A DNA stretch of 64,000 nt from Chelydra serpentina. Its lineage: Eukaryota > Chordata > Testudines > Chelydridae. Shown in pieces: positions 29,701 through 43,797 of the stretch. The translations under genes were made by a program, and so were the position numbers. The stretch's first letter is position 1; each line of letters opens with the position of its first letter. The stretch spans positions 9,128,501 through 9,192,500 of the forward strand of contig JBAIAC010000035.1 of the NCBI GenBank assembly GCA_037349315.1, written 5' to 3'. Below the pieces are notes generated by a model that saw nothing but the letters and a program-made list of their open reading frames with translations, did no database searches and was not told the DNA's origin.

Positions 29701-32700
29701 AAAATGTTGTTTTATGTGAGGCTGGCATTTTCACCATGGCCAGCGTCCATATATATATATATAGTTTGCAATAAGTTAACATAAATCATGTGAAAATGTA
29801 GAGCAGATGTTATATAGTAGCTTGGATTATCATGCCTTGGTTGTGCTTTCATGGAAAATGACCCACAGCAGGCTTACAAGAACATGCTTTATGCATATAG
29901 TAATGTGGCTACTTGAAAAGATTATTTATGTGTTGGGCTAGCCAGGTTTTTTAATATGAGAGGTGACTTGTCTTAGTAGTCTGGTTTTAGATGAGTCAGA
30001 CTCAGTACGCAGACAGTTTGGTGGGAGGAATATTTTCCAGTTACTGATCACCGGTAATTGGTCTGCAAAACCAGGATCTTAAGTTTTCTCAACCTTTTTG
30101 TGGTTCACAGGCTTCCCAACCAGTTTACACAGAATCATTGTACTCTTCCAGTGCACATCACTGGAAGTTCCCTTTTATGGGGAAGTAATAAATCACAGCT
30201 CGTTTAGAATCTCAGACAGTTTCCAGTGAAACATTTTGCAGCACATACTGAAGACTTTTGAATGATAGCCCATGTTCAGATCTTTGACTAGAAAGCCACT
30301 ATGTGCAGTACTCTTGTTGGTGATAATGGGGACTAACACATACAAAGGGTTGGCACAATCGGATCCACCGTTTTGGTAAAGCAAGTGAAAAAGGACTGAT
30401 TTAAGATCAGAGTCAGAAATATAGAGGCAGAATATAATGGGGGCTAATACCAATGTAGCCTACAGCATAGCTATTAAACCTTTGCTGGGAATCGGGGGTG
30501 AGACTTCCAGTGGGGGGTATGGTGCAAGGACTGAGTTTGTAAAATAAGCCAAGTGAAAGCTGGCCAGGTTCTGCTTTCAGGGTGTACAGATTTGTGGCAG
30601 GTTACACCCCAAGGTAAGTAGATAGAGGTAGGTAGGTAGGGGGGAGGGTTGGTGGTCTCTGTGCAGCCACCACAGCTCAGGCACCAGCAGTCCTCAAAAA
30701 AAAACCCAAAATACAGGCCTATACAGTTTGTTTTATACGAGGGAGAACTGCCTCAGAAGAGCTGTAAGTAGGGCATCAAGTAAAGACGTGGGAAACATAG
30801 CAACGTGTCTCTGAATATTTTCCACATTTCAGAAAGGGCAGTCAGTTGAGAAACAAAGAACTAGAAATATACATATACACATTTTTTAAACCACCAGTTT
30901 CTAAGTGAAACCTGCCAAGGGATAGCTCTAATTCATGTCTTTGGCCGTCTAAATAGAATTTTCCTTCATACAATTTGCTAAACAGCATCATTACCATGGT
31001 AACTAATGCACTGCATTGCTGCTCCTCTCTCACGTACTGTATGGTTTTTTTTGTTTTGAAGACACAGACACCATATTGACTGCATTAATATTGTTCTTTA
31101 GAACACTTGCTTTCCAGAGACAGCATCAAATTCGTCCCTTACATGACTCTGCTGAATTCAGGTTAAATTACACCAGGCATGATGCCGGCCCACGAAAAAG
31201 CAGCAGGAACAAACAAAAAAGACGGAATGCAAAATGGAGAAAGGAGGAATGGGAAGGGAAATGGGGGGACAAAATAAAATGAGGAGGAATAAAGAGAGAC
31301 CACAAAGTGGAAGGAAGAGAGAGGAGCCATGTTAAATTGGGGAAAGGCAAGATAAAGCACTACAAAGATGTTGAGCAAGAGAAATACAAAGTGAAGCCTA
31401 GAAGGAGAAGCAACACATAATGGGGAGAAACAAGCAAGATGAATGGATAGCCCCCCAGCAGCACTCAATACACACCCAAGAGACATCAGGAAAAGGTTGC
31501 CATGTTGCAGTAAAAATACAGCAGTGATTAGGCCCTACCATTAACTGACATCTCTTTCTTTGAAGTCGACTGTCCAACTAGCTTCTGAACACCCCCAATA
31601 AGTTTACCCATAAGGAATGTATCTTGATGAACAGCTGTTGATATGCTACTTAATTTCTCACTAGCCTGAGGCTTTATCTATTAGACAGTGAAGTTTGTGT
31701 CCTGGAGAATAATGAGTAACATTACATGAAACACCTGCGCAGTAGCATATCCTTCTAGTATTCACTCATGCGTCCCCTGACATGGATTCTGAAGGCATCA
31801 GGAACAGATTATAAATAATTTACAAGCAGAAGGAAATGGTAAAACACAGGGGAAGATACAGATAGAACATATATACAGTCTGTTTACTGTATGAAGCGAT
31901 TTCTAGCTGCATTTGGGTGAAGACACTGTGATCCTCCATTTCTCCTGTTCCCACAAGCTCTGAGTCCCACATCACAGTAACCTTCCCCTCCGTGGAGATG
32001 ACTCACGCTCCCTCTGGATCTTATGCATGTTACTTCTTCAGTTCACAGAGGGCCCCAGGAGAGAAATGCAGACTACTCCCTGCCCCAAAGGGATTATCAA
32101 AGTTGGTCTTTCCATCAGTTACCAGCTCTTTTCTCCTGATCAAGCACTTGCTTGTCATGTAGTGATTTCCACTGACACAACATTTTTTACCAAGCTGCAG
32201 AGGAGGCATGTATAGTGTGAGAGGCACTGAAAAGTTCTGCTTTATCCTGGGAGAAGCTAACTTGTTTCTTTTTGTGAGCAGACCTAAATTGCCCATTCCC
32301 ATAGAGATGAAGGGAAGATGTGTTATGGTGGATTTCCCCTTCCCTTCTCCATAGAAAGGCATCTTTGGAAGTTCTCCCTAGATGACCTAGGAGAGAGGGA
32401 AAACAACACACGCAGGTCTTTTGACAGGATGGAGAAGAGTGAACCAATGCCCGTTCCTTGCTGGCTAAGTGCACTCAACATAAGCTAACCTGGACAACCA
32501 TTTTCCAAATACCTTTTCCAAGCAATGATATTCAGGGTATTTTTCTCCAGGCATTTTTTTATATGCCTGGTATTCACCAAGAATATTTGATTTGGCTCCT
32601 GTCTCTTCCACATACAGTGGGCCAAATCCAGCCCAGCTACTGGTCCACTGAAATCAAGAGTTACGTAATGGATGACTGAAGCTGACCCTACATATAAGGG

Positions 32701-33569
32701 GTACCTATAACAGATAAATAGTTACCTTACTACTTTAAGCAGGGCACTCTCTCTTCTGCTGGATTCGTCTTTGGGTGTGTAGGAAATGGAATTGCTGGGC
32801 TAAATTAGAAGATATTTTAAAGCTGAATATGATAGTTATTACATTTGGAAAAAAGAGGTCATAGAAGTGCCTGCATTTGATGTGTAATGAGTAAATTGCA
32901 GGGAAACCTCCACAAAGCACAGAACTTCTTAATAAGTATATAGTCCCTTTGTCCAAGATGTCTACGGTGAAATCAAATGCACAACCACCAGATGTTTTAC
33001 ACATCACTGTATTTCAGGATTTTACTGGAGTGATCTCATCATACATGGGTAACGTAGATGTCCAACTGTGCATATTATTTATATCACGAATCCGAGCTTC
33101 CAGCTTTAAGACACCGAGCAGCAAACAGAACTATTGCTTAAAGTGGATACAATTTGTGCTAGGCTTGCCACTGGGATATGGAGGAGACCAAAGTGCATGC
33201 AATAGGCTGACTCTGATGAGTGTCAAAAGTGAGGAAATTCTATCACTGGTAAACATTTGAACATATTGTTAGGAAAGATTGAGCCACTGTTTCTGGGAAA
33301 CATATTGAATGTAGCCAATCTAGTAAATCAAAGATTTCACGGGCCTCAAATAGGCAATTAACTACAACCGACATGAATAATCTGCAGCAGGTTGGGAACA
33401 GGAGACAGACAGCAACAGAAAAAAAAGATGCAGGTTTTTCCAAGAGAGTTAAAATCAAGACCCATTTTTGGGGAAGCAGCATTTCTTTGCTTTGCAGTTT
33501 TCAAAGTAAAATATTTACAGTTGAGTTAGGATTTGAATTTTAGATGAAGAAGTGCAACTGGACTGTGGC
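29701..33569. other. Intergenic stretch, no gene recognised
   Basis: Nothing beyond low-complexity and degenerate sequence. Purine-rich runs near 31195-31400 give long minus-strand frames by composition. Confidence 0.55.
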
Positions 33570-33685
33570 ATGATCTAGTTGGGGTTGGGATGATCTAGTT
33601 GGGGTTGGTCCTGCTTTGAGCAGGGGGTTGGACTAGATGACCTCCTGAGGTCCCTTCCAACCCTGAGATTCTATGATTCTATGAT
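33570..33685 (+). mobile_element. CR1 or Cry-SINE 3'-end fragment
   Basis: GGTCCTGCTTTGAGCAGGGG, then GGTTGGACTAGATGACCTCC, ending in ATTCTATGATTCTATGAT, the typical octamer-repeat tail. Confidence 0.85.
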
Positions 33686-33781
33686 AAGGCTCTTGTCAAG
33701 GTAAGTGACAGTCTAATTCATGTATTCACACTCCACTGTGTCTGTTCTGTGTTCCCACACAAGTAGGATGTAACCTGAGGC

Positions 33782-34078
33782 ACAGGCGCCGACTTCCAGT
33801 TGCCCCGGTGGGGGCTGCTGCCCAGCGTCGGGGGTGGGGCCCCGCCCCCGACGCCAGGTGACGTTGCGGGGCCCCGCCCCTGACGCAACGTCGCCCAGCG
33901 TCGGGGGCGGGGCCCTGCAACCCGGTGCTGAGGTGAGTTGCCGTGGGTCCCGGGGCTGGCGGGGAGCTAGGCGCGGGCCCCGGGGTTGGCGGGGAGCTGC
34001 CGGTGGGTGCTTTGCACCCACCAATTTTTCCCCGTGGGTGCTCCAGCCCCGGAGCACCCACGGAGTCGGCACCTATGA
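33782..34078. mobile_element. GC-rich MITE with TIR ACAGGCGCCGACTTCC
   Basis: ACAGGCGCCGACTTCC and GGAGTCGGCACCTATGA are imperfect inverted ends. The interior is CpG-rich and contains repeated CCCGACGC modules. A second copy lies at 58950-59085. The GC-rich open frames on both strands here are not genes. Confidence 0.75.
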
Positions 34079-37000
34079 TCCTGAGGTACAGTTGATAGGG
34101 AAATACCTCGTATGCACTTTAACCTGTGAGAACAACAAATCAGTCACTAATTACCAGCAACAGTTTGATGAGGTTGGTCAGGGCTTGGTGGAGACTATCT
34201 ATTGTATCAGTTAATTATTAGCCACATTCATTGCACGTCACAGCAGCATTGCCTCTTAAGTCTGCAAATCTGAGCTAGAACCTTCACAAGAACATGGTCT
34301 AAGGAGCATTCCTGTCCTCTTTATTTCTGTTCAGTCTGGAAATACCATGAGAGCAGCCTTCCGTGATACTAATTTCAGAACCTCCACAACTGATGCAAAT
34401 GTGCAGTCTGAGAGTGGTGTCTCATTCTGACTTACAAATGGGTGAAACATGGTTAATAGGCAGAGCTTGGAAGAGTAACTACTACTTTTATTTCCCCGAT
34501 TCAAGCCCTGGTCAGAACCAAGAACTAACCATGAGGCAACAAAGAAGAAGGACAATGAAGGAAATAACAAGTTACCTGAACTTTCCCATGCCTCAAATTG
34601 GTTCATTTCAGATTCGGTTAGAGAAATGGGCGAAATAAGAGATGGTTTTGTTTTATCCACGTCAATTCATCCATACCTAGTTAAGCTAAAGATCCATGGG
34701 GCAGGGACATGGCACATCCACTTATCCTATGAGAAGGCTAATGCCACTATAGTTGCTAGCTTTGGGGTACATATTACTTGCCATCGGGTTTATATATGGC
34801 CCAATCCAGCTGCTACTAAAGACAATGGAATTGTGTCCCTGGCTTTGGTGGAAGAAGGAGCACCAATATATTAAAAGGGTCCAGTTTGTTGCTTTGAGGC
34901 CCATGGGTGGTGCATCAATACAATGACAACAATGGGAGTTGCGGGTACACATATGGGTGCAGAATGTGCCCCAGGAGTGTTCAGTTTTCAGGTATTGCCA
35001 ATTGAAAATTGAACTCGACACACTGCAGGTAATAAAAACTAGTTGCAATTCCTACTGAAAGTGGAGGAACTTTTAATAACCAGTGGAGTTAAAGCAAATT
35101 TTGCTAGCTACACAATTTGGCAGCTGACCGTAATACGGTTTAAGCTTCCCAGAGATGGATCACCAATTCAGAAATTGAGGAAGTATTTTATTCTTCACCC
35201 TCCCGCAAAGTTTCCAGTAAGGTTGCCATACAGCGTATGTCACGCACTGCCGTCTTCAGCAAACAGACCTGCTCAGTGACAGACAGAAGCAGATTTATAC
35301 GGCAAATATTATGAATTTAGATCTACTGTTCTGTTCCTTATGAAGCGAGCATCTAGTCCAATTGGGCTGCAGCACGCTGTAATGTCGCTAGCCTAAAAAC
35401 AGCCACAAGGTACAGTTCCCATTTGTGGTGTATTATTGTAACATAAGATGTTCGTAAGGATCAGTATTCATAAGTATTCTGATCATTTTCACAATCTTCA
35501 TTACTTTCATACCACCTCACGTGTAGGAAAATGCCACAATTGGTAAAGGTTACAGATTTCAGACCTGGAATCACCCTGTCACTAATCTTAAGGAGCTAGT
35601 ATTTGGCCAGGACACAATGAATACTCTCACTGTTGCAACAGTGCAAAATTACAGTGCTGCTTTTAAAGCATTTTAGAAATCACTGAGAACTGAAAACTGC
35701 ATAACAGTGCACACTGATGGATAAGCAACGTTCAGACAACCCACTGCTATGCAACTAACAAGCCTTTGATCAACTCTCTCTCCATCAACATCCACTAGTC
35801 TGTAATCTAGTAAAATTACCCTTTGCTACTTATAACAGGATGTCTGGGTACAGAGAAGTAGTTAACCTTTGTGAACACATATCTAGACAGCATAACAGAC
35901 AAAACTGGCTCCCATTGAAGTCAATGGCAAAAATCCTATTGACTTCAGTGAGATCATGACTTGGCCTTATGAAAATGTATCGAGACAGATTTAGCTCTCC
36001 GAAGAGGATCACTTGGCCTTCCAGAATTCCTTCACGCTATTTTGCTGACCCCTGACATAAGAAAAATTATTTTTGACTGGTTGTTTTACAGGAATATTTG
36101 ATCATGGGCAATTGATTTATAAGGATTATAAATAATCAAGTGGCTTTGAGACCCAATCATGCAAATGAGGATTATGTAACTGCTGTACTGAATTCCTCCT
36201 GACTAACAGGGCATACAATGGGAAAATAGTTTCAGAACATTTTACTAGAGGGGGAAAAAGCTAAAATCAGTTCATGAAGTTACAGAAAAGAGTGACTGCT
36301 AAAAGACTGTTAGAAAAGAGACGTTAACTTGACCTGTGGTAGCAATGTATTTTGATTTAAAAAACAACCATATAAAAGCAAAGCAGGGGAATAATAGTCT
36401 CAGTCCAAGGCAAATTTCAGTCAGAATCAAGCAATTCATCAGAAAATATTTCGTTTGCAATCAGTGAGACTAAAACCTCATCACACGGTGAAAGCAACAA
36501 GAATCTCTCATAACTTCCTGGCCACTGGGTAAAATGTTATCTGACTCTGATAGCTAAGAATAATTTACTACAACATTATTGGGCTTCTCTAATACTTCCA
36601 TCATGTTTCTCTTGGAAAGTGATTGTTGATAAAAAATTGATCAAGTGACACATGACATGCAAAAAGATATTTTATACTTAGTCCTATCATTTCTTTGCCA
36701 GCTTGCCTTTACGTATTTTAGACAGTTGCATATTACTTATACTTTGTGGGCAGACGTTTCTATTGGGGAGGAGGAGGGAATGATAAGAATATTATTGTAT
36801 CTCAAATGAAACAGGAATCATTGTTCTGATGAGAACATGACATTTGTATCCATTTTTAATAGCTAAAGACAACAGTAAGCCCTTTGCTCTCTAAACAAAA
36901 CTTTTCAAAAGAATGCAAACAATTGAGAGGGATAAAGGTAAACTTTCAATGAAGAAAGTTTAGATACAAACAAAAAGCTATTGCTCCCTCTGCTGGCCTG

Positions 37001-39710
37001 TACTGCAAATATGCAGAGGTGTCATAGCAGTGACATGAAGAGTTCAGAGAAGCAGATGCAACAAAAGATATTACCTCAATCACCTTGTCTCTGTACTGAA
37101 AACTGCTATTTAGACTCCCAAGCTAACAAAATTCTTACTGTCCCCTTGAGAAAATGAATTGTCTGAAAATCCTTTATGTGTATGCTTTAATGTACTGTAC
37201 ATTTCCAATAGAGATGAAAACAGAACATACACTTACATTATTAGAAAGTTTCCCAATTATAGATTACACGAGTAATATGTTTAAAAAGTAGTTTTGCATA
37301 TCACATATTTTAAATCTGAAGGTTGACCAAGACAAATACATCAACTGTAATTGCGAGCAACATGATGTTTTTCTGAAATGAATTAGATAGTTACTGTAAA
37401 AATGCCTTTTTCAATTTGACCGAGAGAATGTTGTTCTTTTTACAAACTTCATAACACTAAGACATTTTTAACATATTTAAATTGTCCATTTAAAGGCCAC
37501 AATCCTCCAGTCCTTGATGTTGATGGAGCTATTGAGATGAGATTGAAGCATGAAGCCCTAAGACTCCCTTGAATTTGATCTGTCTGATGTTTGCAGACAG
37601 CTATTTAACGGAGGGGTGTGAACTGTCCCATTCATCTCCCCCTGAAACTGAAAGAGGACAGATACAATATTGAAAAGCATCTAAGTGACTTGAGAACCCA
37701 AGTTCCAGTTTAAAAAGTTCCTTCGTTTTAGATTTTCAAAAAAGTATTTAGGCACTAAAGATGCAGATTGGTGCCTAGCAGAGGTGATGCGTTGCGGGTA
37801 GGATTGCCAACTTTGGTTGGACCAATTCCTGGAGGTTCCATCACATGACATAATCTTTAATTAAAGATTAATCTTTAATTCCTGAAGACTCCAGGACAAT
37901 CCTGGAGGGTTGGCAACCCTAATGGGGGGCACATGCCCCCCATTTGCCGCTTGGCTTGTACTGAGCATGCTCGCACAGATAGAGCATGCTCAGTAACATG
38001 TGAAGCCAGCTGCCCTCACTCTGCCTCCCCCCCTCCACACCACATAAGCAGGCACGGGTAGTCGCTGTTGCCTAGTGAGATTTTCAAAAGTTTAAGTGCC
38101 TAATTTGATTTCAGGGACATAATGACATAAGGTGTCATATAGACATCAGATGAGAGCACAGTTCTGAGGCTAGCTAGCAAACCTGGCCATTCCATGAGTT
38201 CATTGTTATTTAAGGCATTCCTGCCTCTTCTCCACCTCTTGGATCTTTAGTCCCGATGAAGCAGAGCTAATTAAGGAAGTGTTTTCAGTCAGCTAGCAAT
38301 TAAATTTATAAAGCTATTTTAATTAAAGCAACAAGATACGACTTCCTTTAGATTAGAATATTAATGGCAAGCAGGACCATAAGCCAAAAGCAAATCAATC
38401 TTGTTGATTGGTATCTCGGTGACAGCCCGCAGGGCCTCCATTTCCTGTGGCACATGGAAAGCGATGGTGAATCAAGCTTCCTGGGAATGAAAGATCAGAA
38501 AGGGCAGGTTCCTTCTCGCTCGCCGTTGTGAAACCATGGAAGCAAACAGAAGAGCCACCGCCTTGAGGCACCACAGTGCCAGAGTCATGATTTCCTTACC
38601 GTCAGGCCCTACTGTAGTGATGTACAGTTTATAATCCTCTTCACTATAAGCATTTGGCACATAGCTACTGTGCAACTTTCGACGTTGTTCTGAACCCTGC
38701 TTCGTAAGCAGAGATGGTCCAAAACCAGAATGAATCTAACAGGCCCTCCTGAACAACTTCAGCATTGTGGGTTCGGGTAAAATGGGTCTTGTAAACACCC
38801 AACAGTGGTTTAGATCGAACATGTTCATTGTTGAAGTTGACAAAACTTCCCCGATTTCACACTAGAGATGGACCAAACAAGATCCAAGCATCCGTCACAA
38901 GAGAGATGTTCGTTTTTACTTTTAGACTATGCGATTTTCATCTAGACAACCCAGGACAATAGGGAATTTCCTATTAGAGCTGAGAGAGCATGGAAAAGGC
39001 TAGCTGGTGACCTTGTTGTTATTCTTTAAGAAACAAAGAAAAGGCTTTGATGCTAATGAGCCTAGGGGGTTTTTTAATTAAGCTCACTGGAGAACATAAA
39101 TATTTGGTTATACTTCCCAGGAAGAAATGATACTATTTTAAGCTAGTCCATGAGAAGCCGTACAAGCCAATTATCAACAATCCAAGAACAAATACAAAGA
39201 AAAAGAATGAACTGTCGTTCCAATGAAGCAACATGGGGCAAGAGGAGCTCACTGATTAATCTGCTCTTTAACTGCAGAGTGTAATAATTATACAGGAAGA
39301 CTGTATTTGGTCACTTGCTGGTTGCTGATATTATTAGAATCAGGGTTTGAAATATTGCCATAAAAGAGTGTCATCTTAGCCCATTCCAAGAGAAACCCAG
39401 CAATATTCTCTACACAAATTTAACTATCTTCTATATGCAGAGGACTCACAGACCTACCTCTACTCCGGATGGCTCGCCTTCTGTCCAAACTAAAATCTCA
39501 AACGTCCACAAAGCCCTCTAATTTTCCTCCTTCAAATCCCTCATTAAAACTCCCTTTTGCTGTGATGTCTTAAAAAAAAATTCATTGGCAACGGTTAGGC
39601 AGCTGGTGTCACTGCCCATCATGTTGACCAATGCTGTCTCATTGTTATCTTGTACTCCCCCATTAATCCATCTGCATCTGCTCCTTGGGGCTGTGTTGTA
39701 TTAATTTAGG
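34079..39710. other. Intergenic stretch with one candidate exon
   Basis: Mostly AT-rich DNA. It contains a MITE at 37797-37922 and an unusual minus-strand open stretch at 38472-38740, described under findings. No recognised gene. Confidence 0.55.
37797..37922. mobile_element. MITE with TIR TAGGRTTGCCAAC
   Basis: GGGTAGGATTGCCAACTTTG at the left and GAGGGTTGGCAACCCTAATG at the right are inverted, about 125 bp apart. The interior has an ATTAAAGATTAATCTTTAAT palindrome. Confidence 0.75.
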
Positions 39711-40316
39711 TGTGCCAACGGGTCCGTGGTCCACTGCCTAGTGGTTGCAGTAGGAGAAGTAGGGGAACCCAGGCTCTCCTGTTCCACTGAGTTCTGACCC
39801 AAGGCCCTGTGAGGCCTGTCCAACATCTTCCATCTTGGGGTGCCTCAAGTCAGCCTCCCTGGGTCACTTCCTATCTCCCTCTTTCCTACAGCATGCTACA
39901 GTTTATCCCTGTAAGCGCTATCTCGAGCGTTGCCTACCTGGCTCTGGTCCACAAGGACTGCCACTCACCTAAGTTCCTTCTCCCAGTCTGGATCTGGCTA
40001 CATCCTCCTCCAGAGTTCCCAGATCAAGTCTTTCTCCCTGCTCTATCCACCTCCAACTGAGCCTGCTGGCTCCCTTTTAAACTCCGCCTCCAATTGGAGC
40101 ATGTTCCACAAGGGCAGAGGAACGGGGCCTCCTGAGCCCAGAACTGCGCTTTAACCCTTTGCTGTCCTTCCCCGTCTCTCGTCTTTCAGTCAGCCAGCAT
40201 CGCAGTCCAGTAGCTTTCCCCCACAAAGCCTCTTTCTGAGGACCCCAAAAGGGAGTTATGGGAGGAATGACCCATCCACTCATGATTTTGTCCACCAGAT
40301 AGGCCTAATATCCAAC
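39711..40316. mobile_element. LTR-like fragment
   Basis: Begins about TGTGCCAACGGGTCCG and ends about CTAATATCCAACACA. The block at 40074-40140 (CTTTTAAACTCCGCCTCCAA, then ACGGGGCCTCCTGAGCCC) matches the LTR-like fragment at 17396-17460. No coding region. Ends and target duplication are not certain. Confidence 0.4.
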
Positions 40317-42240
40317 ACACAGTGGTTCACTGATTCCTGACCCCACACTTCTCTTGTTTACCAAGCATGATTACAAAGTCCTTGATATATAGCAGTAGGG
40401 TGTTTTGTTTGGACTAACTCATTCTGTCTCCTTTTTGCACCTTTTCCCACCAACACTTATGACGACACTTTATGAACTTTCACTCACTTTTCACAGCTGA
40501 GCTCACAATCAGGGTAAATTTGCCCGTTTATTAAAACAGCAGTGACCGTCTTTTTGTTCTCGGTCTGTACAGCACCCAGCACAAAGGGGGCCTCATGCAG
40601 GGTTGGAACTGCTAGGCACCACCACAATACAAAGTAAGAATAAATCGTCATCATCGCCACCACCGTGAGGAAGAACATTGAGGACACTAGTGTCTATTTC
40701 TTCTTTGCCAGTTGAGCAATTAATGAACGACGCCATGCATGGCTTCTTAATCAAACCTTCCACGATGAAGAGAAGCAAGGCTATTGTGCCCGTTCTCTGA
40801 TGCTACTGGATTCATGATCAGAGAATAACTTTTACTATGGTGCCTTGTACTGAACTGGCATCCATGTTACTCTGAAGCAGATATATATGTACCCTTTCCA
40901 GCAGCAGCATCTCCTTGATGACATCTTTTATTCTTTATGTCAGTTGTTCCCCTCTGTCTTTACTCAGACTTCAGACCCAATCCTTTTCAATCAGAATTCT
41001 TTCTGCACTGGGGCCTTGATGCGGGAAAGCATCTGTATTCAGGAATCCCTTAACCCCTTGCTTAACTTTCCTGAATCAGGGTCTCAAATTGCAGCATTGA
41101 TCGTCACTTTGTAGCATTTTCACAAACACTGGCTATACAATAGCTTAAACACTTAGCAGTAGCTTAGACAATTATGTAGCTTCCTTTCAGAAACCAACCA
41201 AGAGGCCATTCCTATACACAAAAATAAATACAAGCAGGAAGCAGTATTCTGCCATATAAGAACCTGCCAGCATGAAGGTAGCACTTCTAGATTTTATCTG
41301 CATACCTATGAGCAATGCTCCATGTACTTAGTCTGCAGCATTCTGAAAATAATGTGATAATGTCTTCTAAAATTAAAAATGCGGGTCTTATTAAATATGA
41401 ATAATCATTAGTAGAGTAGCTGTATTGTGTATTTTTATATTTGGGTGTACACTGTTCTCACATATTTAGTTCCCAGTACACTGCAGATGTCTGCATTGAC
41501 AATGCCTTTTAGATGTTGTTCGTGGTGGGGTGGGAATAGAGGTTGGGGCAGCTGGCTAAATGAGGTCTGAAGCTTTGGGCACCATGGGGCCTGGGAGACA
41601 AGTTAGGGATTTTGAGCTAACATGATCAGAAGGGAAATAATTCACACGGTTGACAATTAAAATGATCAGCACAGGGAGATGAATGGGCCAGTTAATGCTT
41701 CTCAGAGCTATTGTTTCAGGCTGTCTGCAGACTCCAGCAGACAACACTGCATCGCTGAGGCTCAGCTTGCATTTTCAAGGGTTTTTTTTGCAACCTCTAA
41801 GAGGTAGAAACATTTTTTTTTCTAAATGAAAGCTAAGAGTCTGGAGCACAATTCTGCAGGAATTCCATGGCCTTGGAATTGCAGAATTCACGGGGTCTCA
41901 CCAATGATCCACATGCTGCAGGGCAGAGAGAGAAGTACAGAAAGTGGGATGGATGGGCCAGTAAGAGAAGAAAGGCGAGGAGGCACTACATTACTTCCAC
42001 CACTACCGGCAGACCTCCTACTGTAGCAATAGATGGATGAGCACAGCCTGCAGAGAAGGAATGATTTATTTTGCAACATGCAGCTAATAGTTGTCAGTCT
42101 GCACAGTTCAAACTCCATCAGACAGCTTGCGCATGAGGAGCCAGGGATAGGAGAAACAATGGCCATATGGCATAGGAGCAGCCAGACAGTGTCCAGTGCT
42201 GGTCCCGGACAGTACAAGTGGCCAGATGTGGGTGAGGCTT
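40317..42240. other. Intergenic stretch, no gene recognised
   Basis: Degenerate sequence without recognisable features apart from short open frames lacking support. Confidence 0.55.
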
Positions 42241-42242
42241 TC

Positions 42243-42400
42243 CTGAGCCTAGTAGGTAGCACACTGGACTGGAACTCAGGAGACCCGGGTTCTATTTGCA
42301 GCTCTGCCACTGGCCTGCTGAGTGATATTGGGGAAGTCACGTCACTGTTCCCGTGCCTCAGTTTCCCCATCTGTAAAGTAGGAATAATAATGCTGATCTT
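42243..42400 (+). mobile_element. MIR-like tRNA-derived CORE-SINE
   Basis: Ordered landmarks are ACTGGACTGGAACTCAGGAG (after the A-box region), GACCCGGGTTCTATTTGCAG (B box), CTCTGCCACTGGCCTGCTGA (core) and GTGCCTCAGTTTCCCCATCT (3' LINE2-like tail). Confidence 0.8.
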
Positions 42401-43228
42401 CTTTTAACGTGCTAGGAGATTTACTGATGAAAATTGTATACATGAGGTAGGTATTTTTATATCCTGAGATCCACAGGTTTTCCATTATGATTCACTTAAC
42501 CAGAGATCAAGTAGGGTAGCGAAGATGTAATCCGAGGAATCAGGAACTAAGTATATGCATGCATTGCAGTTGGCCATCCATATACAGAGGACATGAAGAA
42601 GGGGGAATGGAATGAAATAGGAAGACTCTCACTCAGTCCTAAAACAGAATCCAAAAACGCTAAGGAAGAAGCTGCTGTAGTTTAGCTCAGAAGTGCTGTA
42701 TTTGTATCCATTCTCCTGCATGGGGCAGTGCTACACAGTCCTTTTCGCTCTCCATGTGAGGAAATGTCTAGTAAATTGTGTGATTTAGCACCACCTAGAA
42801 TCATAGACCAAACACACACAAAACGTCCCACTGATTTTGCAGAGGGCACAATACTGCCCTTTCCAGATCCTGGTGTGTTTCTCTCAGGAGTCTGATGAAA
42901 GGCTTTGACTGACCCCAGCCATGGTTTCAGTGACATCCTCTCTCATCCCCTCCAAATGTTGGCTAAACCACAGCTTCATAAACTGACAAGAGGTTTGAAT
43001 GCCACCGCAGGGTTTGCACATGGGCCTATTCAGGATGCACATGGGCTTCTCCAGAAGCCTCTCCAGGATATTAATGAAAAGTGTCAATTGCTTGATTGTT
43101 TGTTACATGTACAATTTTGATATTTGGTTGGTTTGTTTTGCAGAACTATTACAGAATTTCATTCACGAGGGCTCAGCTGTGAGCTGCCTAAATCTATCTT
43201 AAGACATAGGGAAGGAAGGAGTTATAAG

Positions 43229-43797
43229 ATCATAGAATATTAGGGTTGGAAGAGACCTCAGGAGGTCATCTAGTCCAATCCCCTCCTCAAAGCAGGACCA
43301 ATACCAACTAAATCATCCCAGCAAGGGCTTTGTCAATCCGGGCCTTAAAAACCTCTAAGGATGGAGATTCCACCACCTCCCTAGGTAACCCATTCCAGTG
43401 CTTCACCATCCTCCTAGTGACAAAGTTTCCTAATATCCAAACTAGACCTCCCCCACTGCAACTTGAGACCATTGCTTCTTGTTCTCTCATCCGCCACCAC
43501 TGAGAACAACCGAGCTCCATCCTCTTTGGAACCCCCCTTCAGGTAGTTGAAGGCTGCTATCAAATCCCTCCTCACTCTTGTCTTCTGCAGACTAAATAAG
43601 TCCAGTTCCCTCAGCCTCTCCTCGTAAGTCCCCCAGCCCCCTGATCATTTTTGAGGCCCTCCGCTGGACTCTCTCCAATTTGTCCACATCCCTTCTGTAG
43701 TGGGGGGACCAAAACTGGACGTAATACTCCAGATGTGGCCTCACCCGTGCCAAATAGAGGGGAATAATCACTTCCCTCGATCTGCTGGTGATGCTTC
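43229..43797 (-). mobile_element. CR1 LINE 3' part, antisense to the plus strand
   Basis: Starts ATCATAGAATATTAGGGTTG and continues through the antisense of the CR1 3' ORF (CTCCTCGTAAGTCCCCCAGC, CATCCCTTCTGTAGTGGGGG). The minus-strand frame at 43308-43520 (ending in a [24 protein letters not shown] stretch) is the end of the CR1 reverse-transcriptase ORF, decayed. Confidence 0.88.

Noticed and set aside
33713..34214. GC-rich open frames on both strands
   Set aside because: They fall within a CpG-rich MITE and repeat its CCCGACGC modules.
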